Positions 27,909 to 36,222 of a stretch of 64,000 nucleotides of DNA are shown in pieces; positions within the stretch are counted from its first letter, which is position 1; every line of letters begins with the position of its first letter. Both the position numbers and the translations under genes were made by a program. The stretch comes from Kineothrix sp. IPX-CK (GTDB lineage: Bacteria > Bacillota > Clostridia > Lachnospirales > Lachnospiraceae). The DNA is taken from positions 4,092,001-4,156,000 of the forward strand of contig NZ_CP146256.1 of assembly GCF_039134705.1 (NCBI RefSeq). The letters run 5' to 3'. A model generated the notes under the pieces. That model was not told the DNA's origin. It made no database searches and saw only the letters and a list, made by a program, of their open reading frames with translations.

Positions 27909-29636
27909 CTATTGCGATACTGTAAATAATGAATAGAAGAAGCCTTTTCTCTCCATTAGCTCTGCAAAGCTTCCTTCCTCCTCCACCATTCCGTTCCTGA
28001 GGACAAAGACTTTATCGTATTTACGAAGTAACGCTTCCTCCAGTCTGTGAGTTACGACGATGCGCGTCAAGCCCGAAATATCCAGAATAGAATTGCTCAC
28101 GGCAAAGGCTGTCTTCGCATCGAGAGCGGCAGTAGCTTCATCCACCAGCATCACCGGCGTACCGCGAAGCAGACAGCGGGCGATAGAAATACGCTGGCGT
28201 TCGCCGCCGGACAGTCCGCTCCCATTCTCTCCGCAGGCATAGTCCTTTCCCCTCTCGGCGATAAACGGGGCTAAACCGGACATATTCACCGCATCGCGAA
28301 GCTCCTCTTCCGTAAATTCCCTGAACATCGTGATATTATCTTTCACAGTGCTGTTGAACACGAAAACGTTCTGCTGAACGATGGAAACGATGTCGTACAG
28401 CGAAGCGGATGCTATCTCACGAAGCTCACTGCCGTCAAACAGAATCTCCCCTTCATAGTCCTCTCTGCTTCCCATTAAAAGGTTGAGCAGCGTGGACTTG
28501 CCGCTTCCCGATCCTCCTACGACGGCATAGCTTTTGCCCGCCTCGAAGCATATGTCGATTCCTTGAAGCACAGGAGCGTCCTTCTCGTAGGAAAAAGACA
28601 AACCTTTCAGCTCTATCCCGCGTGCAAGTACAGGCTCCATCTCTTCTCCGGTCTTGCGGACATTGGAGCGGATGGCGGCAGCCAGCTTGTCGATCAGAGC
28701 ATACGCAGCCTTTCTGTTTGCGAGAATCTGGGGTACATCGGCAATAGGTGTAAGCACATAATTCATGAGCTGTACGAAGACAATGACTACACCCGCCGTA
28801 ACACCACGTCCGGTAAGGGCCAGATATGCTCCGAACAAAAACACGCCGAATTGCGCTATGATACCGGCTACGAATCCAATAGTCTGAATGACGGTTTCCG
28901 TCCTTCGCCTCCTGCATTTGGCCTCCTCAGCCGCCGAATTGCTTTTAGCAAAAAGCCGGAAAACCTCGCGTTCGGCCTTAAAGCTTTTAATGACGGAAAA
29001 TCCGGACAGCATATCCTTTATCATTCCGATAAAACTCTCATTTCTATCAGAGACCTGTTTTTCCTGCATTGCGAGACGGTTTCCCGTAAGAACAGAGGCA
29101 ATTACCGGAAAGAAGGAAAGCAGAAAGGCTACCAGTGTCAGAAACGGACTGTAATACAGCATAAGGGCAAAGGCTCCTGCAAACATGAGCAGCTCCTGAA
29201 CCAGCGTAAATATTTTGGCAAGATAATTGTTCTCAATACTGGTGGCATCGTTGGACAGCGCCGAAATATATATGGAGGTGTTCTCGCCGGTAAAGGCATT
29301 AATATTCTTCTTTGCCATTTCCTCGAACGCATAATCCTTGTATTGCCGCATGGCGTTCTTTATGAATAGAGGACGGACATAATATTCCAGAACCGAAACC
29401 ATAACAATACCTGAAACGATAACCAATAAGATCATGGCAAGCTGCAAAAGCGAAAATGTTCCGGCATCTCCCGACGCGGTATCGATGATTTGCTGCATCA
29501 GCCATGAAACCACCAGGTTTCCTAAGGCTGTCAAAACCGAGGCGGTTATTGCGGCGACGAAGCTCCATTTGTTATGTCTATAAAACTGCTTGGTAAATTC
29601 TTTGCGGTGCGTGACAAGTTCATTATTTTTCTTCAT
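27909..29636 (-). CDS. ABC transporter with fused permease and ATPase domains
   Basis: A 575-residue half-transporter of the exporter (MsbA/MDR-like) type. Six membrane helices occupy about residues 20-310. The ATPase has Walker A (VVGGSGSGKSTLLNLL), Q-loop (IVQQNVF), signature (GLSGGERQRISIARCLL) and Walker B (VMLVDEATAALDA). The H-loop His is in IVVTHRLEE. ATG 29636 follows GGAGG and overlaps the regulator gene by 14 bp, so the two are coupled. No partner half-transporter is present, so a homodimer is likely. Substrate unknown. Confidence 0.88.
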   Translation of the reverse strand: MKKNNELVTHRKEFTKQFYRHNKWSFVAAITASVLTALGNLVVSWLMQQIIDTASGDAGTFSLLQLAMILLVIVSGIVMVSVLEYYVRPLFIKNAMRQYKDYAFEEMAKKNINAFTGENTSIYISALSNDATSIENNYLAKIFTLVQELLMFAGAFALMLYYSPFLTLVAFLLSFFPVIASVLTGNRLAMQEKQVSDRNESFIGMIKDMLSGFSVIKSFKAEREVFRLFAKSNSAAEEAKCRRRRTETVIQTIGFVAGIIAQFGVFLFGAYLALTGRGVTAGVVIVFVQLMNYVLTPIADVPQILANRKAAYALIDKLAAAIRSNVRKTGEEMEPVLARGIELKGLSFSYEKDAPVLQGIDICFEAGKSYAVVGGSGSGKSTLLNLLMGSREDYEGEILFDGSELREIASASLYDIVSIVQQNVFVFNSTVKDNITMFREFTEEELRDAVNMSGLAPFIAERGKDYACGENGSGLSGGERQRISIARCLLRGTPVMLVDEATAALDAKTAFAVSNSILDISGLTRIVVTHRLEEALLRKYDKVFVLRNGMVEEEGSFAELMERKGFFYSLFTVSQ

Positions 29637-30720
29637 TTTCAATTTTCCTCCAAAGTTTGGTGAAAATCGGTCTCGTTCTTTCATCCGAAGTCAGAGCCTT
29701 CTCAATGCCGCTCATTGCGGTCTCGCCGAAACTATCACCGACAGTATGGGTCTTTCCATAGTAGAATTTAATATTTTTAATATTGTAAGCCTGCATGTTA
29801 TCGAAGGACTGCGAAGCATCGAAGGCTCGTGCCATCTCCACCGCCCGCCTTAAATATTCTTCCGCAGTTTCTACATCGTTCATTATTGCAGCAACCTGCG
29901 CACAGCCGGAAAGCAGTATGACCTGCATCTTATCCAGATAGGATACCTTGTTCGGAAGTTTCAGTCCTTCCAATACTCCGTACAGCCAAAGGAAGGCTTC
30001 TATTGACTGTTTCTCATCACCCTTGCTGTCAAAGCAGCCGCAAAGACCTATTATCGTTTGAAATAGTCCCATTACGCAGTCCACAAGATTCTCAGAAAGA
30101 TACGGAAGTGCCTCTTCGCACCGTTCGCTTTGAGAAAGAAGCATCCCGATCAGCCCGTTATTAATTCCACAAGCGTTATACTTTTTCAGAGTGTCCAGAG
30201 CCGGCTCTATCTCTCCCAGCGCCACATATACCTGGCCTATGTTGATCTGAAGCGACAGCTCACTTATCCCTTCGTCAGTATTCTGCGAAATTAACCCACA
30301 TGCCCGTCCATACAGCTCAAGTGCCTTATGCAGCGCCGATTTATCGTTTCTTTCCACCCCTGCCAACTGAAACAGGTCGGCGCTCTGGTAAACGACATCG
30401 AAGCTATTAGGATACCGCTGCAGGGCTTTCTCGGCTTCCGAAATCCCTTCCTCGATTTTTCTGGCAACGCGAAGCTCGTAAATCCTCTCCGCCGCAAGCT
30501 TCATGGTTCTGCAATTGAGCTGGTATCCCAGAAGTACATCCACGGATATTTCAAAAAGATCTGCCAGCTCTGGAAGCATTCCGATATCCGGATTGGAAAA
30601 GCCGGATTCCCATTTCGATACTGCTCCAACAGTAACTCCCACCGCTTCGGCTAACTGCTCCTGTGTCAGACAAAGCTCCTTTCGGTAATGACGAATGTTT
30701 TCACCAATTGTGATTTTCAT
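29623..30720 (-). CDS. XRE-family regulator with TPR-like sensor region
   Basis: A 365-residue protein. Residues 5-60 form an XRE helix-turn-helix (YRKELCLTQEQLAEAVGV, then TVGAVSKWESGFSNP). Residues 75-345 are helical repeats of TPR type (for example EAEKALQRYPNSFDVVYQSA), the architecture of peptide-responsive regulators such as the RRNPP group. It precedes and overlaps the ABC exporter gene. A link between exported peptide and regulator is possible, but no small peptide gene was seen. Confidence 0.82.
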   Translation of the reverse strand: MKITIGENIRHYRKELCLTQEQLAEAVGVTVGAVSKWESGFSNPDIGMLPELADLFEISVDVLLGYQLNCRTMKLAAERIYELRVARKIEEGISEAEKALQRYPNSFDVVYQSADLFQLAGVERNDKSALHKALELYGRACGLISQNTDEGISELSLQINIGQVYVALGEIEPALDTLKKYNACGINNGLIGMLLSQSERCEEALPYLSENLVDCVMGLFQTIIGLCGCFDSKGDEKQSIEAFLWLYGVLEGLKLPNKVSYLDKMQVILLSGCAQVAAIMNDVETAEEYLRRAVEMARAFDASQSFDNMQAYNIKNIKFYYGKTHTVGDSFGETAMSGIEKALTSDERTRPIFTKLWRKIENEEK

Positions 30721-30899
30721 AATAATAGCTTACCTTTCTCCACGTTCTGCATGCTTTTGGTGGACATGAACTTATGCTGAAAAGCTTTTTGCTTCTCGCT
30801 TTTTCGATTCTCACAGCATTATTATAAAGTTCTCTTACGTGCATTGGAAGATACTTACTGTAAAAATAGTAAAATTATTTTTTTACTGTTAGTATAATT

Positions 30900-31751
30900 T
30901 TATATATTGTTTAATTCCACCACATACCTCTCATACGCTTTCCCCTTGTCCTCTACACTGTCCCTTCTCACGAAACCAAGCTTTGTACACAGCCTGACGG
31001 AGGCCTCATTTCCCTTTTTAATCAGAGCCTGTACTTCCTCGAATCGCAGTTCCACTTTCCCGTATTCGAGGATGGCATGACAAACCTCATAAGCATAACC
31101 TTTATGCTGATAAGGAACGGCAATTACAAAACCCAGCTCGGGGATATCAAAGCCTTCCCGCCAACTGATTCCCGCCCGCCCGATGATCGTTTTGCTTTCC
31201 TTACCGACAATACTCCAGAGACCATAGCCATAGAATCCATAGATTTTTTTTATGTATTCCCTGGTATATTCCCGCTCCTCCTCCGGCTCCTTGAATAAAT
31301 CTTCCATATAAAATGTAATGGACGGTTCCTTGTATATTCGGTAAAAAGCGTCCACATCCTCCACAGTCATCTCTCTGATGACACATCGCTTCGTCTCCAG
31401 AATTGTCCACGGCTTCCCCGACAAGCGCATGTACGCCATAGCAAAGGAATCGAAGGTAAGCTCCTCGATATCTGTTATCGCGTATAGGGCCGCCGACAAG
31501 TCCTGCTCCTTGTTTCCTTCGTGCAAGAGAACGATTACATAGTATCCGCTTTGTTTTAACGCCTGCAAAGTCTCCTCTTTGTCCGTCACGAACAAAGCAT
31601 TCTCTTTATCATACGCTGCTTGTCCGCCTTCTGTATGCGGCGGCTTTTCTATAATGATCCTGTCACCGTCTTCGCCGAAGTTCCTCTTCATTTGCTCTAT
31701 CGCTAGTATCTGGCTCTCATCAGCAACAAGAAAAACTATTTCCTTTAACAT
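30900..31751 (-). CDS. GNAT acetyltransferase with an extra N-terminal domain
   Basis: A 283-residue protein. Residues 115-280 are a GNAT domain of the RimJ/RimL type: LETKRCVIREMTVEDVDAFY, ELGFVIAVPYQHKGYAYEVC for acetyl-CoA binding and VRLCTKLGFVRR near the end. The N-terminal 110 residues (a Rossmann-like segment, VTDKEETLQALKQSGYYVIV) resemble the start of HAD-like or receiver-type folds and are not needed in single-domain GNATs. Substrate unknown. A weak ribosome site precedes ATG 31751. Confidence 0.8.
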   Translation of the reverse strand: MLKEIVFLVADESQILAIEQMKRNFGEDGDRIIIEKPPHTEGGQAAYDKENALFVTDKEETLQALKQSGYYVIVLLHEGNKEQDLSAALYAITDIEELTFDSFAMAYMRLSGKPWTILETKRCVIREMTVEDVDAFYRIYKEPSITFYMEDLFKEPEEEREYTREYIKKIYGFYGYGLWSIVGKESKTIIGRAGISWREGFDIPELGFVIAVPYQHKGYAYEVCHAILEYGKVELRFEEVQALIKKGNEASVRLCTKLGFVRRDSVEDKGKAYERYVVELNNI

Positions 31752-31841
31752 ATCTCCCCCTATTTACTATCCGTCCATTATAGGCTAGAATAAAACATGC
31801 AAATATTATAAAACAAATTATCACAGAAGGGAAGTAAAGCA

Positions 31842-32363
31842 ATGGCACAAAATCCTATTGTTACATTTACTATGGAAAACGGCGACGTAATCAAGGCGGA
31901 GTTATATCCCGAAATCGCACCCGAAAGCGTTAATAATTTTATCAGCTTAATTAACAAGAATTTTTATGATGGACTCATTTTCCACAGAGTTATCCGCGGC
32001 TTTATGATTCAGGGCGGAGATCCTGAAGGAACTGGAATGGGAGGCCCGGGCTACAGCATCAAGGGCGAATTCAACCAGAACGGTGTTGCCAATGATCTGA
32101 AGCATACGGAGGGAGTTCTCTCTATGGCGAGAAGCATGCACCCCGACTCCGCAGGCTCGCAGTTCTTCATTATGCATAAGAATTCTCCTCACCTTGACGG
32201 TTCTTATGCCGCGTTCGGAAAAGTAATTGAGGGATTGGAATATGTAAATAAAATCGCTGAAACGAACACAGATCGCTCCGATCGTCCGACAGACCCTCAG
32301 ATCATGAAAACGGTTACTGTCGAAACCTTCGGAGAAGTTTATCCCGAACCCCAGAAAATTTAA
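31842..32363 (+). CDS. cyclophilin-type peptidyl-prolyl isomerase
   Basis: A 173-residue cytoplasmic PPIase of the short bacterial class. Catalytic and binding residues are in FHRVIRGFMIQGGD (Arg, Phe, Met, Gln), SMARSMHPDSAGSQFFIMH and LDGSYAAFGKVIEG. It speeds cis-trans isomerisation of prolyl bonds in folding proteins. AGGGAAG precedes ATG 31842. It is monocistronic. Confidence 0.93.
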   Translation: MAQNPIVTFTMENGDVIKAELYPEIAPESVNNFISLINKNFYDGLIFHRVIRGFMIQGGDPEGTGMGGPGYSIKGEFNQNGVANDLKHTEGVLSMARSMHPDSAGSQFFIMHKNSPHLDGSYAAFGKVIEGLEYVNKIAETNTDRSDRPTDPQIMKTVTVETFGEVYPEPQKI

Positions 32364-32415
32364 ATACTATTCAAGAAGTTTTCAGTAATTTAATTTAATA
32401 TCTTTCAAATTGTTG

Positions 32416-32446
32416 GACGAGATTGGCACTTTTGTGCCTTCTCGTT
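32416..32446 (+). terminator. terminator of the cyclophilin gene
   Basis: GACGAGA..GGCAC and GTGCC..TCTCGTTC pair around a TTTT loop; an AT-rich tail follows. Confidence 0.55.
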
Positions 32447-32682
32447 CATAGTTTATTCATATTTATTTTAAAAAAACTTCAATTCCACAACATTCTTTAG
32501 ACATTTCTTTTAGCTATACTATCAATATAAGATACAGCAAGAACAAAAAAGCCAATAACAGTTAATTGATTTATTAAATAACTTTTTCATAATAAGTGCC
32601 AAGTAAAGACTTCTTTACTTGGCATCCTCCCTTTTCAGGGGTAATATACCTTTTTATAAGTTTATTATAAGAACTATAAAAT

Positions 32683-32718
32683 GAGCCGGCATCGAATCCA
32701 TAAATTCGATGCCGGCTC
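32683..32718. terminator. terminator of fba (bidirectional)
   Basis: GAGCCGGCATCGAAT (32683-32697) and ATTCGATGCCGGCTC (32704-32718), a perfect 15-bp stem with a 6-nt loop. ATTTTATAG follows on the minus strand and GTTCTT on the plus strand. Confidence 0.8.
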
Positions 32719-32795
32719 GTTCTTAGCCGAAGCATATTTTTAACTAAAATTTGTTCCTTATGCTGAAGCTTGGTTTTTAAGCCGAAGCTTGCCTT

Positions 32796-33659
32796 TTAAG
32801 CTTTGTTTACAGAACCAAACAGCTCCATTTTTTCTTTAACGGTAGCCTTGATAGCCTCAAAGCCCGGAGCGAGAAGCTTACGAGGGTCGAAGCCTTTGCC
32901 CTGAAGGTCTTTTCCTTCTTCGATGTATTTACGTGTAGCCGCTGCAAAGGACAGCTGGCATTCCGTATTAACGTTGATCTTAGCAACGCCGAGAGAGATA
33001 GCCTTTTTGATCATGTCAGCCGGGATTCCCGTACCGCCGTGAAGAACGAGAGGCATGTCTCCTGTCAGCTTCTGGATAGCATCCAATGTCTCGAAGGAAA
33101 GTCCCTGCCAATTTTCAGGATATTTGCCGTGAATATTGCCGATACCTGCTGCCAGAAAATCGATGCCGAGGTCAGCAATCGCTTTACACTCCTGAGGATC
33201 CGCACATTCACCTGCACCGATAACGCCGTCTTCTTCTCCGCCGATAGAACCAACTTCAGCTTCGATAGAGATTCCCTTTGCGTGAGACGCCGCAACTAAT
33301 TCCGTCGTCTTTTCTACGTTCTCAGCGATCGGATAATGAGAACCGTCGAACATTACGGATGAAAAGCCTGCTTCGATGCACTTATAGCAGTGATCGTAGC
33401 TGCCGTGATCCAAGTGAAGAGCAACGGGAACTGTAATATTCAAGCCTTTGATCAAACCGTTCACCATGCCAACTACCGTATCATATCCGCCCATGTATTT
33501 TCCTGCTCCTTCGGATACACCGAGAATAACAGGAGAATTGTTTTCCTGAGCTGTCAAAAGAACTGCTTTTGTCCACTCAAGGTTGTTGATGTTGAACTGT
33601 CCTACCGCATAATGGCCGGCTTTTGCTTTTTGAAGCATTTCTGTAGCTGAAACTAACAT
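32796..33659 (-). CDS. fba: class II fructose-1,6-bisphosphate aldolase
   Basis: A 287-residue zinc-dependent glycolytic aldolase. Zinc ligands appear in VALHLDHGSYDHCYKCIEAG (His residues), IEAEVGSIGGEEDG, GNIHGKYP and VLHGGTGIP. It is the short class IIB form usual in Firmicutes. ATG 33659 lies eight nt after GGAGG; the ATG five codons upstream overlaps that site and is rejected. A TATAAT at 33704-33709 (minus strand) marks its own promoter. Confidence 0.95.
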   Translation of the reverse strand: MLVSATEMLQKAKAGHYAVGQFNINNLEWTKAVLLTAQENNSPVILGVSEGAGKYMGGYDTVVGMVNGLIKGLNITVPVALHLDHGSYDHCYKCIEAGFSSVMFDGSHYPIAENVEKTTELVAASHAKGISIEAEVGSIGGEEDGVIGAGECADPQECKAIADLGIDFLAAGIGNIHGKYPENWQGLSFETLDAIQKLTGDMPLVLHGGTGIPADMIKKAISLGVAKINVNTECQLSFAAATRKYIEEGKDLQGKGFDPRKLLAPGFEAIKATVKEKMELFGSVNKA

Positions 33660-33833
33660 TTTATTTACCTCCATATAATAAATTTATCAAATTCACCGAA
33701 CCTATTATACCCCATTCACGCCAAAAAGGAAACATTAAAGCTATAAAAAATGTGTAAAATAGGGAAAAATGCGAAAACAGGCATCTTTCAGACAATCCCC
33801 CGATTAAAAAAGCGTTATCATTCGAATCCGTCT

Positions 33834-34760
33834 CTATTTTACCGGCCCTTCTATCCTGGCCGCATTCTTTCCCGGCACCCTGATTCTCACCGCCTGTTTC
33901 ATATTATGAATGCTCACACTTTTATGATTCCCGCCGAATTCCCCATCCAAGGTCCATGGAATCTCACTATCGGATTCAAAAGTAACCGACGACGTTTTAA
34001 AACAATACATATAATCCGTATTGATATTCCGGTTCAAAAGGGCCGCCATAATATTATTGAGTTCCAAAGGATTAGAAGGCATCTTAATCAAGGTCACCTC
34101 GAACTCCCCGTCATCCAGTTCCACATATTTGCCGGTAATCCGCTTAAAGCCTCCCACCGAAATGGAATTGGTCACCATACCGAAGATGAACTCCTCCTCC
34201 AGTGTCACGTCGTCGTATCTGACCTTAAGCTTATAGGATTTGATGCTTGGTATTCTCTTCATTCCTTCCAGAATATACGCCATATGCCCGAGCACATTTT
34301 TCACATCCTGACTGGTCCCGTAGGACACGTCTGTAAAAAGTCCGAACGCCGCAATATAGACAAAGCTTTCCTTATTGAAAGCTCCTACATCACAAGCGTA
34401 ATCCTTCCCCTTTACGATGGCCTGTGCCGCCTTCAGCATATCCTTGGGTATTCCGAGGCTTTCCGCGAAATCGTTGGTGCTGCCTGCCGGAATATAGCCG
34501 ATAGGAATCTGTTTTGTGCTGCGAAGCATACCGTTTACCACCTCATCCAATGTGCCGTCACCGCCGCAGCAAACGAGAATGTCATATCTGTCCTTCTTAT
34601 TCTGAACTGCACATACCGCGTCCCCCTCGCACTGCGTGGGATATACGGCAACCTCATATCCGGCCTTAACGAATACGTCTATGATGTCCTGGAGCTTATT
34701 TCTAATCTTCGCCTTCCCCGAACGGGGATTAAATACAAAAAGCATCTCTTTATCAGTCAT
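33834..34760 (-). CDS. YegS/BmrU-type lipid (diacylglycerol) kinase
   Basis: A 308-residue soluble kinase. The N-terminal ATP-binding domain has LFVFNPRSGKAK and the GGDGTLDEVVNGM signature; PIGYIPAGSTNDFAESLGIP follows. It phosphorylates diacylglycerol or similar lipids, recycling lipid head-group products of cell-wall glycopolymer synthesis (DgkB role), by family knowledge. ATG 34760 follows GGGGAACGAT; the longer in-frame form lacks a site. Confidence 0.88.
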   Translation of the reverse strand: MTDKEMLFVFNPRSGKAKIRNKLQDIIDVFVKAGYEVAVYPTQCEGDAVCAVQNKKDRYDILVCCGGDGTLDEVVNGMLRSTKQIPIGYIPAGSTNDFAESLGIPKDMLKAAQAIVKGKDYACDVGAFNKESFVYIAAFGLFTDVSYGTSQDVKNVLGHMAYILEGMKRIPSIKSYKLKVRYDDVTLEEEFIFGMVTNSISVGGFKRITGKYVELDDGEFEVTLIKMPSNPLELNNIMAALLNRNINTDYMYCFKTSSVTFESDSEIPWTLDGEFGGNHKSVSIHNMKQAVRIRVPGKNAARIEGPVK

Positions 34761-34885
34761 ATCGTTCCCCTTTTCAATCCTAAATTTCACAAAGTTGAAA
34801 GCTGCAAGCGTCAAAATGAAGTTTTATCGCATTTTGTGTACATCATGTCACAGCTTAGCCAAAGGTTAAACTGTAACACTAAATC

Positions 34886-34905
34886 GGAGCATCCTAAGAT
34901 GCTCC
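34886..34905 (-). terminator. hairpin after the crh gene
   Basis: GGAGCATC and GATGCTCC form an 8-bp stem with a CTAA loop. Only a short AT stretch follows, so termination may be weak. Confidence 0.45.
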
Positions 34906-34996
34906 GCGTTAAGTCATTATTCTCTATGGAGGCAACGAGCCAAATGGTCAAGCTAGCATGCCCGTTCGGCGACTGCCGTGGATCATATATGAAATT

Positions 34997-35260
34997 TTAG
35001 CTTACTTTTCCTTTTAATAAATACTCTTCGATATCCGCTACTGCCTGCGTCTCATCCTGACCGTCGGCAATAACCGTTACCGTTTCACCGCTATCAAGCC
35101 CTAAGCTCATCATACCCATGATGCTCTTCGCATTCACCTTTTTTCCTTCGGATTCAATGTAAACGGAGCAGGCATGCTTACTTGCCACCTGTACCAATAC
35201 TGCCACCGGTCTAGCCTCTAACCCTGTAGGCAATTGAATCTTCATCACTTTCTCAATCAT
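34997..35260 (-). CDS. crh: Crh-like HPr paralog (Glu at position 15, Ser46 kept)
   Basis: An 87-residue HPr-fold protein. The site that in HPr holds the phosphoryl-accepting His15 reads TGLEARPVAVL, with Glu15. The regulatory serine is kept in NAKSIMGMMSLG (Ser46). B. subtilis Crh likewise lacks His15 (Gln there) and lies beside whiA (yvcL) and rapZ (yvcJ). The protein should not carry PEP-derived phosphate, but HPr kinase could phosphorylate Ser46 to make it a CcpA co-regulator. HprK is encoded at the start of the same operon. GGAGGAG precedes ATG 35260. Confidence 0.88.
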   Translation of the reverse strand: MIEKVMKIQLPTGLEARPVAVLVQVASKHACSVYIESEGKKVNAKSIMGMMSLGLDSGETVTVIADGQDETQAVADIEEYLLKGKVS

Positions 35261-35275
35261 AACGTCTCCTCCTTT

Positions 35276-36220
35276 TTAACTTCTAAGCCTGTCAGCCAGC
35301 TCACTTAATTTCCTAAGTCTATGGTTCATCCCCGATTTTCCAACCGGAGGTTCTAAGATTTGTCCTAATTCCTTTAATGTTGCATCCGGATATTCTAATC
35401 TTATTTGTGCCGCTTCTCTTATGTTATCTGGTAGATTCTGAAATCCATAATGATCCCTAATCAGGAGGATGTCCTCTATCTGTTTGGATGATGCGTTTAC
35501 CGTCTTGGTAATATTAGCCGTTTCGCAATTTACCTTCCTATTTATGGAACCTCGCATTTCCTTTATAATCCTGTAATTCTCGAAATTCATAAGGGAAACA
35601 TGGGCTTCCATGATATTTAATAAATCTGCTATGCTGGCGCCTTCTTTTAAGTACACCACATAATATTTCTTTCTTATTACGATTTTTGCCTCCACTTGAA
35701 AGCTCTGTATCAGAGATTGAAGGCGAACAGCTTGTTCTTCATAGGAACAGACAAATTCTAAATGATAGCTTTTTTCCGGGTCGCTCATGGAACCCGTGCA
35801 AAGAAAAGTTCCCCGCAGAAATGCCCTTTTACAGCAGGAATTTTTGATTAACAACGGATTTACTCCGTTCTCCGTAGCCTTTCGAATTCCGTTTTTCTCA
35901 TACATTTTAACAGCCTGAAGAACTTTATCAACCCGTTCTCTTCCCGTAAACAACGTAATATATGTATGATTTCTATACTCCTCCAAAAGCTCTTTAAAAG
36001 CGATATCAGTATATATATTAAAGGTTTTCTTCAATAATGTAAAGACCTTTCTGATAACTGCCTCATTTTCTGTCTGAAGGCAGAGCCTCATATCCGATTC
36101 CGGACTGCCCTCTAATTTGCCAAAGAAGCTGATAATCGCCGCCAGTTCTGCCAGCTGGCAATGCCTGGACGGACTTACATTCCTTGATAATTCTTCTTTT
36201 ACTTCCGCGGAAAAAGACAT
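35276..36220 (-). CDS. whiA: DNA-binding protein WhiA
   Basis: A 314-residue protein. The N-terminal part is a LAGLIDADG-like domain (SFSAEVKEELSR, then CCKRAFLRGTFLCTGSMSDP). The C-terminal part is a helix-turn-helix (DNIREAAQIRLEYPDATLKE, LGQILEPPVGKSGMNHRLRK). WhiA affects cell division and chromosome segregation in Firmicutes and sporulation in actinomycetes. It starts 2 bp after rapZ ends and is followed after 15 bp by crh. Confidence 0.95.
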   Translation of the reverse strand: MSFSAEVKEELSRNVSPSRHCQLAELAAIISFFGKLEGSPESDMRLCLQTENEAVIRKVFTLLKKTFNIYTDIAFKELLEEYRNHTYITLFTGRERVDKVLQAVKMYEKNGIRKATENGVNPLLIKNSCCKRAFLRGTFLCTGSMSDPEKSYHLEFVCSYEEQAVRLQSLIQSFQVEAKIVIRKKYYVVYLKEGASIADLLNIMEAHVSLMNFENYRIIKEMRGSINRKVNCETANITKTVNASSKQIEDILLIRDHYGFQNLPDNIREAAQIRLEYPDATLKELGQILEPPVGKSGMNHRLRKLSELADRLRS

Positions 36221-36222
36221 AA

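Larger units (their letters stand above)
32364..32795. other. 432-bp intergenic region with three hairpins and a degenerate repeat
   Basis: Between the convergent cyclophilin and aldolase genes. It holds a terminator (32416-32446), a 12-bp perfect hairpin TGCCAAGTAAAG/CTTTACTTGGCA (32597-32624) without a T-tract, and a 15-bp terminator (32683-32718). At 32720-32800 there are three degenerate copies of a unit with core GAAGCTTG and TTTTAA. No reading frame of interest was seen in it. Confidence 0.7.

Noticed and set aside
32597..32624. Terminator at the 12-bp perfect hairpin
   Set aside because: No T-tract on either side; it is listed only within the intergenic description.
33750..35000. 416-codon plus-strand frame over the lipid kinase
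   Set aside because: It mirrors the codon pattern of the minus-strand kinase and lacks family similarity.
34997..35260. Calling this gene ptsH (the general PTS carrier)
   Set aside because: Residue 15 is Glu, not His, and the whiA/rapZ neighbourhood is that of crh.
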